A stretch of 64,000 nt of DNA from Setophaga petechia. Lineage: Eukaryota > Chordata > Aves > Passeriformes > Parulidae. Positions 22,753 through 35,800 of this stretch are shown one piece after another. The stretch is taken from assembly GCA_024362935.1 (NCBI GenBank), contig JANCRA010000003.1:46599844-46663843 (forward strand), written 5' to 3'. The position numbers and the translations under genes are program-made. The notes under the pieces were generated by a model. The model was not told where the DNA came from, did no database searches, and saw only the letters and a list, made by a program, of their open reading frames with translations. Numbering within the stretch: the stretch's first letter is position 1; each line of letters starts with the position of its first letter.

Positions 22753-23201
22753 GCCGGGCGCGGTGACGCGGGGAGCGAGCGCAGGTAGCGCGGCATCCGG
22801 CGGGGGGAGCTGGCTGCCCCGGGGATAACACACACGGTAACACATCCCCGCCCTCCCTGCCCGCCGCCAGGGCTGCCCGCGGGCACTCCGGAGCCCGCAC
22901 GGACAGCGGCGAGCGGCGGACACCGGGCTGTGAGAGCCGCGCCCCGGGCTGGGGGGATGCAGCCCTGCTGGCCGCGGCAGGGTTGGTGCCTTGTGCCCGG
23001 GTGCCCCCGGTCCCATCACACACAGCATGGCCAGCAGCAGTCTGCATCATCACTGCCCTCTCAAGCACTCAGGAAAACTGTCTCAAAAGATGTCCCAGAC
23101 AAACTGGGGCACCTTAAATGTGGTTTTACACAGGATTTCTGTAGCCGTCAAATGTCCGGGTACAGCAAAATATGACTGATCACCAGCACCCACACCACTG
23201 A

Positions 23202-23240
23202 TTAATCAGAGCAAAACTTGTTAATCAGAGCAAAACTTGG
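23202..23240. repeat. Short tandem duplication
   Basis: TTAATCAGAGCAAAACTTG occurs twice in direct succession on the plus strand. Confidence 0.9.
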
Positions 23241-23309
23241 CAAAGTAGCTATGGTTTTACAGCTTTTGTGCTGCTTGCCCAATGACCCAGCTGTTGCTAG
23301 AGCCAGTCT

Positions 23310-23650
23310 TGCTGTAGTTACTTACCTCTGATCCCAGACAAAGCTAGGAGATGTGTTAGAGGATGCTGGCATTACCTTGGCTCACTAGAGGTGTCCTTTA
23401 TTCTTCATGGGCAGCTCTAGGCTTCCAAGAAGCAAAGTCCCTTTTTCTGGGGCTGGCCTGTCCTTTCAATTGTTCTATATAAGTATGAACAAAGTCTCCA
23501 GTAAAATTCCTGTACCTCTTTCCATTGCAGTGTACAATATGAACTAATATACATTAACAAACTTAATAGAGTCTCATACTATAGAGACTGACTAATGTAA
23601 TAGTTACAGAAGGTCATTTTCTTATCAGGATTCATAGCACACTTGGATTT
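23310..23650 (-). mobile_element. Possible degraded LTR
   Basis: On the minus strand there is a TATA-like TTATATAGAAC near 23480 and, about 70 bp downstream, GAATAAAGGACACC (poly(A)-like), within AT-rich sequence. That spacing suggests an LTR promoter plus poly(A) unit. No ends or duplication were identified and no second copy is in the window, so this is a weak call. Confidence 0.3.
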
Positions 23651-25184
23651 CACTCACTGCAACAGCAGGTGAGGGCAGCAGGTGCTTCCCTGAACTTTCT
23701 GCTTTCCAAGTAATTTATTGCATGGACTAGGTGCAGAAAAAATGCAGCTCTGCCTCAGGGAGACAGTACAGGCCTGTAAACACTCCACATGGGCTTGGTT
23801 CTTGTTAAACTGAGAGACCTCTGATGTGCTAGGCAAAGCACAAGGAAAGCAGAGCTTAGCCCAGGATTTATGCCAAGCCAGACTTGTAGGACACTTCCAG
23901 AGTTGGGGCACTGATTCTCCTTGGCTCTCCCCCACCAACAGAGCCTGGGCTCACACTTTCTGCTCACCAGGGCACCACTGGCACCCTGCAGCTCCTGCTC
24001 CTGGCCTGGGGAGCAGGCCTGGCACAGAGCAGGGCTGATGCCAGAACAGTAACCCCCTTTAAGTGGGCAAACTTACACATCTGAGTTCTGCAGCCAGGAC
24101 AGTCCATGTATGTTCAACCCCTTTTCATGTGATCTGGGAGAGAGGAGGGAAAAAAAATCAGCTGATGAGTCAGAATGCCATAAAACCCAAGCACATTATT
24201 GCACAGCCTCACAGGAAGGCCACAGCACATGAGCCAGCCCAGCTCAGTGAGTGTGGCAGCCTGCAGGAGGATAACAGGGCTGACAGTCTGCAAGGAATAT
24301 AATTTGTATTCCCTGTGCTGACTCAGCTCATTACACGACAGGACCATTGCTCCACTCTGGCACACAGGGCCAGGAGGATAAAAGCACCTTATTTTTCACC
24401 TTGGGAGCTATTTGGCACTTTTCCAGCTGATTAAATAAAGATATACAACTGCATCCACGCTCTCCTGAAGGCAAGGAGGAAGCAAAAGGGCTGACACTGA
24501 AACCAGGAGGCAATTTTTAGTATAAAAGCTTCATGGAATAGCAGCACTCTGCCCAATGTATTAACAAATGCCCAGTCAGCTCTGGCTAATTGCACAAAGA
24601 GTAAAACTGCAAGAACAGGTGGGGCATGAAAAGCCCCTTCACAGTGCAGCTCTGAGGCTGCAGCCTGTGCTTCCATTCAGCACAAAAGCATTTTGTCTGA
24701 GCCCTGCAATTTCACTTCTGCTGTATGTTACAAATGCACTTTGTGCCAACAGCTCTCAGGAAAATCTGCTCAATGCTCATGAGTAACAAACGAGATAAAA
24801 GCCTAATTCCTCTCTTGGTTTTTAATCCTGAGAAAGAGGAAAGGGGAAGAAGCAGTAAATCATCTGCTCAAATGGTGCAGGATCCACACTGAAGGAGGGG
24901 CTCAGTTTGGACAGCTCAGGGGTTAAGCTGGTTAAGTGGTTAAATCATTTGTTCACACAGATTAGCCGGTGGTATTTCTCCCCCTTCCTATACAAAGTAT
25001 CTAAATAGGGGCACATTTCAGAAAAATTCCCATCCCCTCACTGGAGATAAGCCTGTGTGTGACCACTGTCCCTTACTCAAGAAAAGCTCCAAGGGACAAA
25101 CCCACTTTTCTTGCTCTTTCCTGCCTCCTGGTAAAGGGGAAAGCAGCAAAACAGCAGCAGTCCATGCAGGAACTGGGTCGGTCC

Positions 25185-25200
25185 TTTTTTTTTTTTTTTT
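25185..25200. repeat. Poly(T) tract
   Basis: Sixteen consecutive T on the plus strand. Confidence 0.9.
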
Positions 25201-27159
25201 CTTCCCTCCTTTTCTTTGATTTCTCATCTTTCCCTAAAAAGAAGTGATTTGTTAGTGGTTGCCACACCCTGAAGAAATGCAGAGATGCCCCAGAAAACTC
25301 TGAAGAAAGGAGAGAGAGGTATAATTTAATAGAAACAGAAGCAGGCAGTAGGTCTGAAAGGAATAATTTACTCAGCACAAAGAAAAAATTTTAGAGAATT
25401 CATTTCCAGAGAAAAGACCGTGAAGAGCTTAAGAAAATGAAATCACAATAATTGATGCATTAAAATAAGCTTTCTGTCCATCAGTGCATTAGTAAGGGTC
25501 AGTTAATAATAATTCAAATAATTTGGAGACTACATACCAGTCTTTTCTAAAAACCTTGGGTACAAAAATCCAGAAGGATTTACTGAGCTACTTAATTATC
25601 ATTTGTAGCTAGACCAAGACTTCGGATAGAGCTGGAGAAATCCTCTAACATACAAAGGCAGAGTCAGGTTGAAATGTAGCCCATTTTGTCCAGTAGCTCC
25701 ACACTCACCTCTGTATTTCCAGTGCTGACCAAGGCAAAGGAGCTCCTGGGCTGGGTTCTGGGCCCCATCACAGGCATTCCATGGACACAGCTATTCCCAG
25801 GGCATCTCTCTGTGTTTATCCTGGCTGCAACTCCAGCCTCCTTCCCCTGAGTGTGTTCTGTGCAGGGCCTGAGCTGGTGGCATCAAGCACACAGCAGAGG
25901 CACAGATGACACTGGGGGAGGAATCAGACATTGCACAGCTTCCCCTGGGAGACTGAAGTGAATTTACCTGTCTGGTTCTCTTCATACACAGAGGCAGCAG
26001 GTGAATGAGAGTTTCAGCAACACAAAAGCTGCACATGTCAAAACAAGAGATTAAAATGGCAAGTTTTGCAAGAGCTCCCTTACCTTTATTTCCCCTTCTT
26101 AAAGGGGCTGAAGCGTGAGAAGGGCTGGTTCCCTTCAAAACGGGAGGAAATGGTGTACACAGAGGGCAGGTGATTTTCTCCCCAGTATGTACCCACACCA
26201 ACCTCTGTTTATTATGTGCAACAGCAAAATTATTTCAGTGTAAAATTTTCAAAATTATTAATTTGAAGAAACATTAATATATGCTAGTTCTCACCCTCCC
26301 AGATGTATGTTAGAGTAGAACTGCAAATATTTATTTTGAAGTAGTCTACACATATATTCAAAGTGCCAACCATAACTACATCACTCAGACTTCCCAAACC
26401 TCAGGGGATTTCACTTCTCCTGCCCTGCAAAAGGCAGCTTGTGTGCTGAAGGCTTCCTCTGCTGCTGGGGCATTCCAAGCCATAAATTTTACATTCAGGT
26501 CATTAAATATATAGGAGGGATCTTGTTAAGGCTAAACCAGGGCGAGTCACTTCACTCTACACAAACACCGTTTTCTCACTCCTCTCTAAACTTTCCAGAA
26601 GCCTGACATCTGGAGACCGAGGAGGAGCAAGGCAGGACACGCAGGAACGCCTCTGCTGCTCGGGATTTCTGAGCTCTGAAAGCCAGGAGGAAGGGGGCGC
26701 TGCTCTTCCTCCCACCAGCTTCTATGTCAGTCCAGAAGGAGCTGATAAGAAACAACCTGAGCCTGCTGCTCTGGAAGAGCCGGGGCTGCCGGGCTGAGAC
26801 CCTGGCTCCGAGGGGTAGGAGAGGGCAGGGAGACACGGCAGACACAGGCTCACCCCGGGTTCTGCTGTGAAAGAGATCGCAGGTGGGATCAAGCAGTGGG
26901 GCTGGGATTTCCTGGCTCATCCTAGAGCCAAGAATGCTGTTGTGGGATTGCTGCAGTCAGCGTCTCTCCCCAGACCCGGCTCAGAGCTCCTGGACAAAGC
27001 AAAGCTTGACAACGAGCTGTAAAAGCCAGAGGAGGTACCCAACCATCTGAACAGCAGCCACCCCACAGGCAGAATCCTGCTGAGCCTGCTCCTGTTTTCT
27101 CCTCGAAACAGTTCCCAGCTGTCCCTAACAAAGGAACTGGAGGCTTCCCCCACCGGGGG

Positions 27160-27630
27160 AGCTGCAGGATGCTTTCACTGTCATGGGCCACTGGACTAAT
27201 GCCACCTAAGCAGAGACACGCAGAAACAGCCACTGCAGGAGCAAGAACAGCACCCAGTTTTCTCCAGCAGAGATATGCCAGTGTTTTCATCCATATTTTC
27301 CTTGTCCCTGTTGTCACCTTATTGCAGGGGTTCCATACTGCTGTCTCCTTGTCACAAAAGTTCCATACCTTCTTGGTGTTTCTCGTGGGCAGCTCCTCAG
27401 AGCACTGACTCTTTCTTCTTCACAAAGCAGCCAACAGACTCCAGCTCCCTTCTCCAGGGGCCACCCCACTCTTATAGCACTCTTCTTCTTAATGGTTACA
27501 GCTGTGGTCTGTTAAAGTCAGGGCTGTTCCTAATCTTTGATAATTGGCCCAGCTGCAACTCCTTAGGGCTAAGATTACTTTCTACACTATCTTTATTTTC
27601 CTAGATGTCCCATTAGTAATTTTTGCCCTT
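27160..27630 (-). mobile_element. Possible LTR-like element
   Basis: The minus strand shows GGAAAATAAAGATAG, a TATA-like GTGCTATAAGAGTGG and a following GA/CT-patterned region, reminiscent of passerine LTRs. Boundaries, target duplication and a second copy are all missing. It could instead be unique intergenic DNA. Confidence 0.3.
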
Positions 27631-30600
27631 TCCTCTGCCTAAGGGACAAGGGGTGTGCACAGCACTCAGGACAAAGCCCAGCCATGCTAGCAGCCAGTGA
27701 TTTCTGGATACAAAGGGGTCCAGTCTTGGTCTAAATGCTCCAATACAACAATCCATTTCTGTTCACCAACTCAAGCACCTGCTTAAATGCTTTTGTGAAT
27801 ATGAAAATTTCTCTTTCCTTACAAAATTTCTCCATCCCAGCATGGTGAAAAGTCACTCCTTAGGACATAAAATATCACACCAAATGATGTGCAGTAGGTA
27901 TACGTTGCCCTCGGAAGCTTGGGACATCTGTGTTTGCTTTTACATCTCTGTGGCTAATCAATCATAAGGCAGCTGGCCAAATTTTTCCTCGAGTCAACAG
28001 CCTGAGCATTAGTGGAGATACAGTGAGGATGCATGGTGCCCCCAATGACATCCCTGCCTAGCTGCAAACACAGAAGTAGTTCCCTAACCCAGTCCTAACT
28101 TGGCAGCAAGAAGTCTTAAATAATTACCCCTTAATTGTTGGAAGCATGAAACACTGGTTGTCATTTTCTCCCTTTTACTTTCTCCTCAAACCAATTAATT
28201 ATCCTCAGAAACAGCTGGTGCCATGAGCAGATGCCCATGATGGACCAGGAGAAGAACACACCACAACCATTTTCCACTGGGATCCTGTTAGCCCAGGTGC
28301 TCATATCCAAGGTTGTCTCTTCCATAATCCTGTGGCTTCATCAGTGTGAAATCCTGGCTCTAGGATAAAAGATGGCAGCTGTGGAGTGTGTGAGGCCACA
28401 GACTCAGTGCTCTGCCCTCTCCACACACCAGCAGGACTGAAGCAACTGCTGAAACCTGAGCTGGGAGTGAGAGCAAACCAAGGCAGTCTGATCAGGAGCA
28501 AGGCCAGGACAGTCCAGCAGCTTCCACAGCAGAAAGGGTCTTCTACATCTCCTGCTCTGGGTGACGAGTTTGGGCTGGCACAGGTGTCTGAGAGCTCCCT
28601 GCCACACGGGGGAACTCTTAGTCCTGCAAGGAACTATGCAAACTCTTTTAAAGCCTTCTGCTTTTTCTGGCTTTCTATCCAGAGAAGTTCCCTCTGGCCA
28701 AGTACAAATCTGCTGCAGAGGCATTTCTCGTTCCAGATGCTTTGCAGTGGTATGATTCCTAAACAGCAGCACTTGGGGAGAGGGAGGGGAACTCCTCAAG
28801 CAAACTCTGTGGAATTTACCTCATGGAGAAGAACAAATCTCAGAACATAATTTAAAACCTTGCAAAAATAAGATCACTCTGCCTCTGGAACAGGATGAAT
28901 TCAGGTCAGCTCTGAAACAGAGCTGCCTTTTGAAGGGCTCCTCTATGGCTTACCAAGTTTACCAGGTGATTGTGGCAAAAATAACAAACTCCAGTGATGC
29001 AGCAAGCAAGTGAGCTGAACAAAACTGGAATTTCCCAGCTCTTTTGCAAAAGCCCCAAGAACAGGTGCTTATTTCAACTCATGCCAATGTGGGATTCACC
29101 AAGGAACAAGATTCTTACTATGCTCTTTAAAAGACTGACTGTGAACCTTTCCTGCCACTACCAGTTAAAGGAGTATTCATAGAAGGGTTTCGTTTGACAA
29201 ATATTTCCACCTCCTTATGGAGCTTGGATCTAGGACAGCTTTGCACCTTTCCTGCAGAGGAGAAGAGAAGGGGGTAGCTTGTTTTGTATATCCAGTCTGA
29301 AATTGATCTGGTTTCACAACAGACTAATATTCGATGAACTCAGGGTTTGAATGCTATAAGTTAAAGATACATACATTTTGGAATTTTAAATATTCAAATC
29401 CTAAATTCATGGAAAGCATCAAAATACCTTTCTTTTGGAACTTTGAGATAAATCCAAATCTGAACCCAAGATATTTACAGCACCCATTTAAGATAAAAAT
29501 ATTATTTACATCAGCATTAGAGGGAGGGTCACCAGAGTGTTAGTCAAACACAGGATCTCTCACCTCTGTGGAGCCCTTGTGTTTATTTTATGAAGTCAAG
29601 ACTCCAGGGCTCTCAAGCATAAGTGAGCTCTCGTTGTACCCTCCTGCCACAGCCCATGCAGAGCTGCAGCAGCTCCTGCCAGCCAAGAGTCAGCCAGAAA
29701 TGTTACTGGATACTCAGGGCTAATATTTGCTCACCTACAAAATCATCAACAGGGCTTCAATGTGCCTCTCCTAACACAGAGGTTGTGTTTGCCATGTTGT
29801 GATTTGGGTAAATGCCTCCAAGCCCAGGCAGCTGAGGACACTGGAGCTCACACTGTGCCCCAAAGGGAAGGCAGCTGCCCCAGAAGAGCAGGAGCACTGG
29901 GGGCAGGAATGATGAGGCACACAGCACTGGGGGTGTTTCTGCCCCGCCTGGGCATCATTTACTGCAGGATCATCTGTCCAGCCACCGACAGGAGTCAAAC
30001 TGGGATCCAGCTGAGCAACCAAACAATGGAGGGAATCAGCAGCTGACTACTGCACGCACAATTTCATTTGCAAAGACAAATGTTCAAAGTCCATTATTGA
30101 CACCTGTAAGGACTGAGTCACCTGAGTGATGGGGCCAGGCAGAGTGCCAGAATCACTCCCTGTTCTCAAAGCAAATAGCAGCAACTGAAGTTACACATTC
30201 ATGGCCCATTTCCTCCAGCTTCCTTTGAGGTTTGCTCTGCCTGGAAATCAACAACTTTCAACCCACACATTTCCTCACCAGTAATTTGGGAGAGACAGGG
30301 GAGCAGCCTTGACCAATGGTCAGAACTCAGTTCAGAAGGGCTCCTCTCACTGCAGCTTGAAGGGCAGCAATACCTGGCCCAGCAGCATGGAGCCTTCATT
30401 TGTAAAAACAGATTTACTCACATACAAGTTCATTTACAAATCACTCCATCCCCTCCAAAACAAGGGACCAGAGGCAGTGGTGGGACCCAAGAGCTGCCGA
30501 GGTACTGAAGCCCCAGTTTCAGCCCCCGCTCCGGTGTCTGCCCGCAGGGATTGCAGCAGGATCTGCCTTTGCTGGGGCCACACGCTGCCCTGCTGCTGCC

Positions 30601-30679
30601 CTCTCGTGGGAATCCCTGCGGATGGAGCCCGGGCACAGCCCCGCTGCCAGGGCACAGCGCGCAGGGAGCTGCACAGACC

Positions 30680-30922
30680 AGCACAGCCTCCCTGCCCAGC
30701 TCCCCAAACCCCTCAAAACCAGCACAGCCTCCCTGCCCAGCTCCCCAAACACCACAAAAACCAGCACAGCCTCCCTGCCCAGCTCCCCCAAAACCAGCAC
30801 AGCCTCCTGTCCCAGCTCCCCAAACCCCCCAAAACCAGCACAGCCTCCCTGTCCCAGCTCCACAAACCGTCCAAAACCAGCACAGTCTCCCTGCCCAGCT
30901 CCCCAAACCCTCAAAAACCTCT
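30680..30922. repeat. 41-bp GC-rich minisatellite
   Basis: Six copies of a unit of about 41 bp, with AGCACAGCCTCCCTGCCCAG as core on the plus strand. Copies start near 30681, 30722, 30764, 30797, 30838 and 30880; one copy is shortened to 33 bp. The repeat keeps long frames open on both strands, which are not taken as genes. Confidence 0.92.
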
Positions 30923-31609
30923 TTATCTGAGCCCGTCCTCAATATCCCAGGCAAGAAGAGACCCTGAGAGGTGTCTGAGGGAGGGATGAGCCTCCAACAT
31001 CTCACAAGAAGTTATGGCAGAGCATCCCTAATCCAGACTGTGTTTGAGTTCTCCAGCCCTGCACAAGGAAATGCCCTGCTGGGGTAGATGGGCCTTTTTT
31101 ATCCACTCCATGGGCAATTGGTCACACTGGATTTGTGTCCTGCACAGGGCTGGGACAGGCATTGTGCTGTGTTTGTTCCAGCACTGCTGCATCCCTCTCA
31201 CACCTCGGGCACTGCCTGCAGGGCTTTCTGCACAGCCAGGGGAAAGCAGCAATGCCTGCAGTGTTGAGCACTCTGTTCCTAGAGCTAAGCCTCCTTCTCC
31301 CACTGAATGAAGGTGCTGTTCTCAGCGTGGATGAGCCTTTTCAGGGTTTTATTTTTGTAAGTTTGCTGAGAGAATTAGCACCTACGGGAGCCAGGGCACA
31401 ATAGCTGTGCTATGTAAGCCAGACAGGCCCCCTGAGCACTTTTCTGTCCTCCTGGTTTAAATAACTGATCTCAGCTTTTCCACACAGCCCCTCACAGCAG
31501 CACTACACCAGGAACAGCAAACTGGGGCCACCCAAAATCCATGAGCAGTGCTGTGTCACATACAGGCTCATGCCCTGGACACAGAGATCCTGAACTCCCA
31601 CTTTTCTGG

Positions 31610-32218
31610 TGTTGGGGAAGATGAAACAGGAAAGCCTTATAAATATGATTGTCTAGCAAAAGATTTTGAGAATATAGAAACTATAAGTGAGATTGAAATG
31701 AAAGCAAGCTTTGAGATTTCTTAGTTACTGAACAACTGGAAAACAATAGTATGGCCAGCTGAAGGTAATCCCCTCTTGATGAAACAATTCCCTCTGCTTG
31801 CAGACAGGTCCAAGGGTCAGAGCAGACCCCACTAGCTTGGCAGAAGGGGTCCAAAGAGGAGGTTTTGGGGTTTTAAACGTAGCACAGTATGGCAATGTAA
31901 TGATTCTTATAGGCTGTATGTAAATGCTATAAGATTTGTATATTGTACTAGATTGGTTAGTGAAAATTAGAATATTCAGCACAGAAGATTTATTGTATTG
32001 TAATGGGAACCTCGCTCTCTTACCTTTTTTACTCCCTCACTCTCTCACCCTCTCATTCTCTCTGCCCCTCTCTTCTCTTGGCCTGCTCCGAGCTGCGGCT
32101 GGCAGCTCCCAGCAGGGCCCTGCACCCAGGCCCTTTGCAATAAACCCCAAGTTCCACGACCTGGCTTCAGAGATCTCTCGTGTCCATCTGTCCCCGACCG
32201 TCTGTCCTACCCCAAGAT
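31610..32218 (+). mobile_element. Solo LTR (family A), plus strand
   Basis: Starts TGTTGGGGAAGATGAAACAG and matches the minus-strand copy at 13970-14559. It has a poly(A) signal AATAAA at 32139-32144, then a CT/G-rich R-U5-like tail (TCTCTCGTGTCCATCTGTCC) and ends near CCTACCCCAAGA, compatible with an imperfect TG...CA terminal inverted pair. No internal retroviral genes are on either side, so it is a solo LTR. No clear target-site duplication is visible. Confidence 0.75.
32139..32144 (+). terminator. LTR poly(A) signal
   Basis: AATAAA within the family A LTR, in the GCAATAAACCCC context common to LTR R regions. Confidence 0.6.
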
Positions 32219-32428
32219 GCTCCTACATCTGGAATGCTTCCCCAATTTCCACTTTAAACCTCACAAAAATCATCATCCCTCCTTTGCCCTAAGCTGCTTT
32301 CTGTGGCTGGGTTTTACTCTGGGCAGCACCTCCAGGAGCCAGGTGAGCTGGCATTTTGCAGCAGGTGACAGCTGCCACTCTTGTATTTGACTGAGGCACA
32401 GAGGAGGAGGAGCCTTCCTCCTGTCAGG

Positions 32429-32810
32429 TGTAGCCGTGATATTTTCTAAAAAACCTTTCCTTAGGATTTTTTCTCCTGAGAAGCTGAGAGGCCTCAGGAA
32501 CAAAATGTAAGCAATGATTATCTGCTGCTGTGGAATGCAACAGGTGGATCCGTGATTGGTCTCAGAGTTGTTTCTAATTAATGGCCAATCACAGTCAACT
32601 GGCTCAGACTCTCCGTCCGAGACACAAGCCTTTGTTATTCATTCTTGTACTTCTGTTCTTAGCTAACCTTCTGATGAAATCCTTTCTTCTATTCTTTTAG
32701 TATAGTTTTAATATAATATATATCACAAGATAATAAATCAAGCCTTCTGAAACACGGAATCAGATCCTCATCTCTTCCCTTATCCTTGGATCCCTGTGAA
32801 CACTGTCACA
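32429..32810 (+). mobile_element. Solo LTR (family C-like) with target-site duplication
   Basis: 382 bp from TGTAGCCGTGATATTTTC to CCTGTGAACACTGTCACA, so TG...CA ends are present. It is flanked by TCAGG on the left (32424-32428) and TCAGG on the right (32812-32816); extended to 6 bp this is GTCAGG/TTCAGG with one mismatch. It contains an AT-rich TATA-like stretch and GATAATAAATCAAGCC, a poly(A)-type hexamer near 32733. No coding remnant. Confidence 0.8.
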
Positions 32811-35800
32811 TTCAGGCATAAACTTGTCCAGCACAGGAGTGTTCCATGGCTCTTTGCAGTGTGTATGGCAGGCAAAACCTGAACTAAGAGCTACCAAACA
32901 ACAAATAGCACCTCAAATGACTACTTCAGAATAATTCAGCTTCCAAAGTAAATTTTTTCTCCTTAAAACTATAATCCCTTGATTTCCTGATCCCCAGAAT
33001 CATCAGAAAGTGGAGATTTCATGGCATATGATTTGTGAGCATACGTTGCCTACTGAATAAATTTCCCAATGGAAAAAAAAGAGGGCTTGGGTTGCATCAA
33101 ATCAAGTTTAGCAGCTAGATAGCATGAGGGAGTTTCCTTTATGAATTCTGTATTTATACACATCTCCAATAAGAAAAAAATATTTCAAGGTCTTGTTTTC
33201 TGACCTGATAATTTCTTACTGTGTACTAAACAGGCTTCGCTTCATGGAATTCAAAAAATTTACTCTTCAAAATGTGCTTAATCAGAGAAAAAGCTGTAGT
33301 ACCACACATATATTTAAACAGAGAAGCATACTTCTTTTTTTTGCTTTTTTTAACACCTAAAGTGATTTAATAAGAGCAGCATAAAAATGTCATACATAAT
33401 TTGCTCTGACTTGGAGAAAAATGAGATGAACTTACCTCCTGAGTGGAATGTGTCCCTTGAGCTCTGTGACTGCTGCTGTCCCCACAGCTGCTCCTGGCTG
33501 CTCCCTACACCCCAGCAGAACATGTGCTGTGCAAAGCAGACTTCCACAAGGGAGAGTGAAAACCTGTCTGTGAGCAAAAGATTTGTTCAAAATAAATGGG
33601 CAGCAGCAAGAGGTGCTGTGGGATGGGTTGGCTCCAGGGATGCCCACAAACAACCCCAAGTTGAACTCAAGTTCCTTAAGAAGCCTTGTTTGCCTCATCC
33701 AGCACGGTTTGGGTGCAGCAGCATCCAAAGGAGGAGTGGAAGAGAGTTGACATTTTTGTTGTGACAGGTTTTGCAGTCCACATCTATTGCATTTACAGGA
33801 TGCCATCAACATGCATGAGAGGAAAAGCATTTGCATTTAAGCTTGTTTAATTCAGATATATTTGTGGGCCACTATCCTTGCAGCATTCTGTTACAAAGGA
33901 TTGTCAGGATGATGTTCTTTCCTGCTCACCCACACCAGACCTCCTCTGGTTCCTTGGATTTAAATTAGCTCCCAGTCTTGCTCTCCATATTCCCCTATTC
34001 ATTATTTCTGTTATGTGAACACCCAAAGGTCCCAGTCAGAATTTCAGGAGTTCCCAGGACAGCTCATACTGACCTTCCCTGTCCCAGGGGGTGTCTGAGC
34101 ACTCGTGTCCATCACTACAATCCAGCACTGGCAGCACTCACAGAACCAGGGAGAATATTTAAATAACAGAGTTTTCTGTGTGATCAGCCTGTAGCCACCA
34201 CCTCTGTACTCCTGTAAGGTCCTCCAGGACCTCTGTACTCCTGTCTGCCATTTACTCCTTGCCACATAAACCAGCATCACCTTTCCACAGCAAACAGCTG
34301 AATGACACACTTGTGTCTTCCAAAACCACACCAAATGAGCCTGGGTGGACACATCCAGTGAAATACAAATCAGTTCTTGTCACTGTGATCAAAGGAAGCT
34401 AAGGGTCAAACAGGCAGTTGAATAAATTCAGGAGAAAATATTGGGATTGCTTTTATAAAAGTTTGATAGACGGACTAAACCTAAAAATCTGAACATAATA
34501 TTAAAAAAAGAAAACAAACAGAAAAACAGTATTAAAAATTATTATAGATTGACTTATTTTCAAATTCCTATGATCTAATTCTACTTTTCAATTCTAAGAA
34601 ATTAAGCCAGTGAATTTAATGACATTGTGGTATAATCTTATAAGCATCCTGGGAACTTGTGTCTTAACACAGGCTTTCACCTTGTTTTCCTTGGTTTGGG
34701 GGTTTTTTAAATTATTTTTCATTTTAAACCATGTGGTTTGGGGTTGGGTTTTTTTGTTTGCGTGGGTTTTTTGGTTTTGTTTTTTAGGAAAAATAATCAG
34801 ATGAATCTACAAAGTAATAAACACTTGGGAGTTACTTTAAGTTGTTTATCCTGTCTTCATGCAGCTTGTTACAACAGACTGACTGACTCCAGCTCATCAT
34901 ATAGGAGACATTTTTAGAATATTATTTAGAATTAATACCAGGATAATTCTGGTATTTTACTTGCCAGAATTATGTGCACTATTAAACATGTGAAGAATTG
35001 TATCTTTATCTGTATAGATGCAGGCTAGTAACGTGTTACATGAAACAGAATGCTGTGGTAAGCAGATGTTCCCAGGATAAACTGTATCTGATGTGCAATA
35101 ACTTGTTAAACAACCATTAAATTTGTCAAAACTATTATTTAGCACAGAAAGATAACTAAAATTATTACCCAAGCACTTAATGCAGCTAAAAGTTCACTGA
35201 TTTATTTCTCTTATCAAGAATAACAGTCTGAAACATTTTACATTAATTTACAATCATCAAAAGATCCTTGTGTTTATCTGACATGGGTGACATTGAGTCA
35301 TCCAGTTAGCACTAATCATTATTCCAAAAATTCCATCTTGTTTTATAAGGTTAAACATTTTTGAGTCATTTGTTGCCAAAACACACCATCAGTCTACAAC
35401 CACACAGAAAGTAGAAATTGACATTTCTACAGAGCCACTACCATCACTATGAAGACACAATGCCAAGTTCACAACATTCTGCAAGTTATCACTCCTCCCA
35501 GCATTCAAGGCAGCAAAAATTCCCTCTTCACTTTTTACTGCACACACAGGAAACACAGTAAAAGGGGAAAATTTGATCCATAATGTCACATCAAGGGTAA
35601 CAGAAGTGCTTCCGAGTCATTTGCTATTTAAGTAGGAAACGAACAAGGCTGTGGAACAATGAGGGTTCTTCTCTGAGAAAGGGCAGGTTTTCTCCTCAGC
35701 CTCAGACCAGGCACACTCCTCTCCTCCCAGCAGTGAAAATGGCCTGTGCTCATTCGTGGGGCAGGAGAAGCAAAGCTGAGATCCCTGAGGGTCCCTGTGC

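Larger units (their letters stand above)
22430..23000. promoter_or_regulatory. CpG island at the NRIP3 5' end
   Basis: High density of CG dinucleotides compared with the surrounding sequence, spanning NRIP3 exon 1, its leader, the TATA box and about 250 bp upstream. GC-box-like CCGCCC/GGGCGG strings occur near 22736, 22852 and 22860. No divergent gene was recognised on the plus strand. Confidence 0.8.

Noticed and set aside
22292..23068. Upstream extension of the NRIP3 reading frame to a Met at 23068
   Set aside because: The open frame crosses the TATA box and the 35-bp repeat, so it lies mostly upstream of the predicted transcription start. The conserved vertebrate start is MFYSG at 22501.
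30309..31005. Frames of 191-226 codons rich in Ser/Pro/Gln on both strands
   Set aside because: They run through the 41-bp minisatellite with the same repeat in all frames, and no family resemblance was seen outside the array.
31610..32810. A single full-length endogenous retrovirus spanning the two adjacent LTRs
   Set aside because: The two LTRs belong to different families, are only about 210 bp apart, and no gag, pol or env remnant lies between them.
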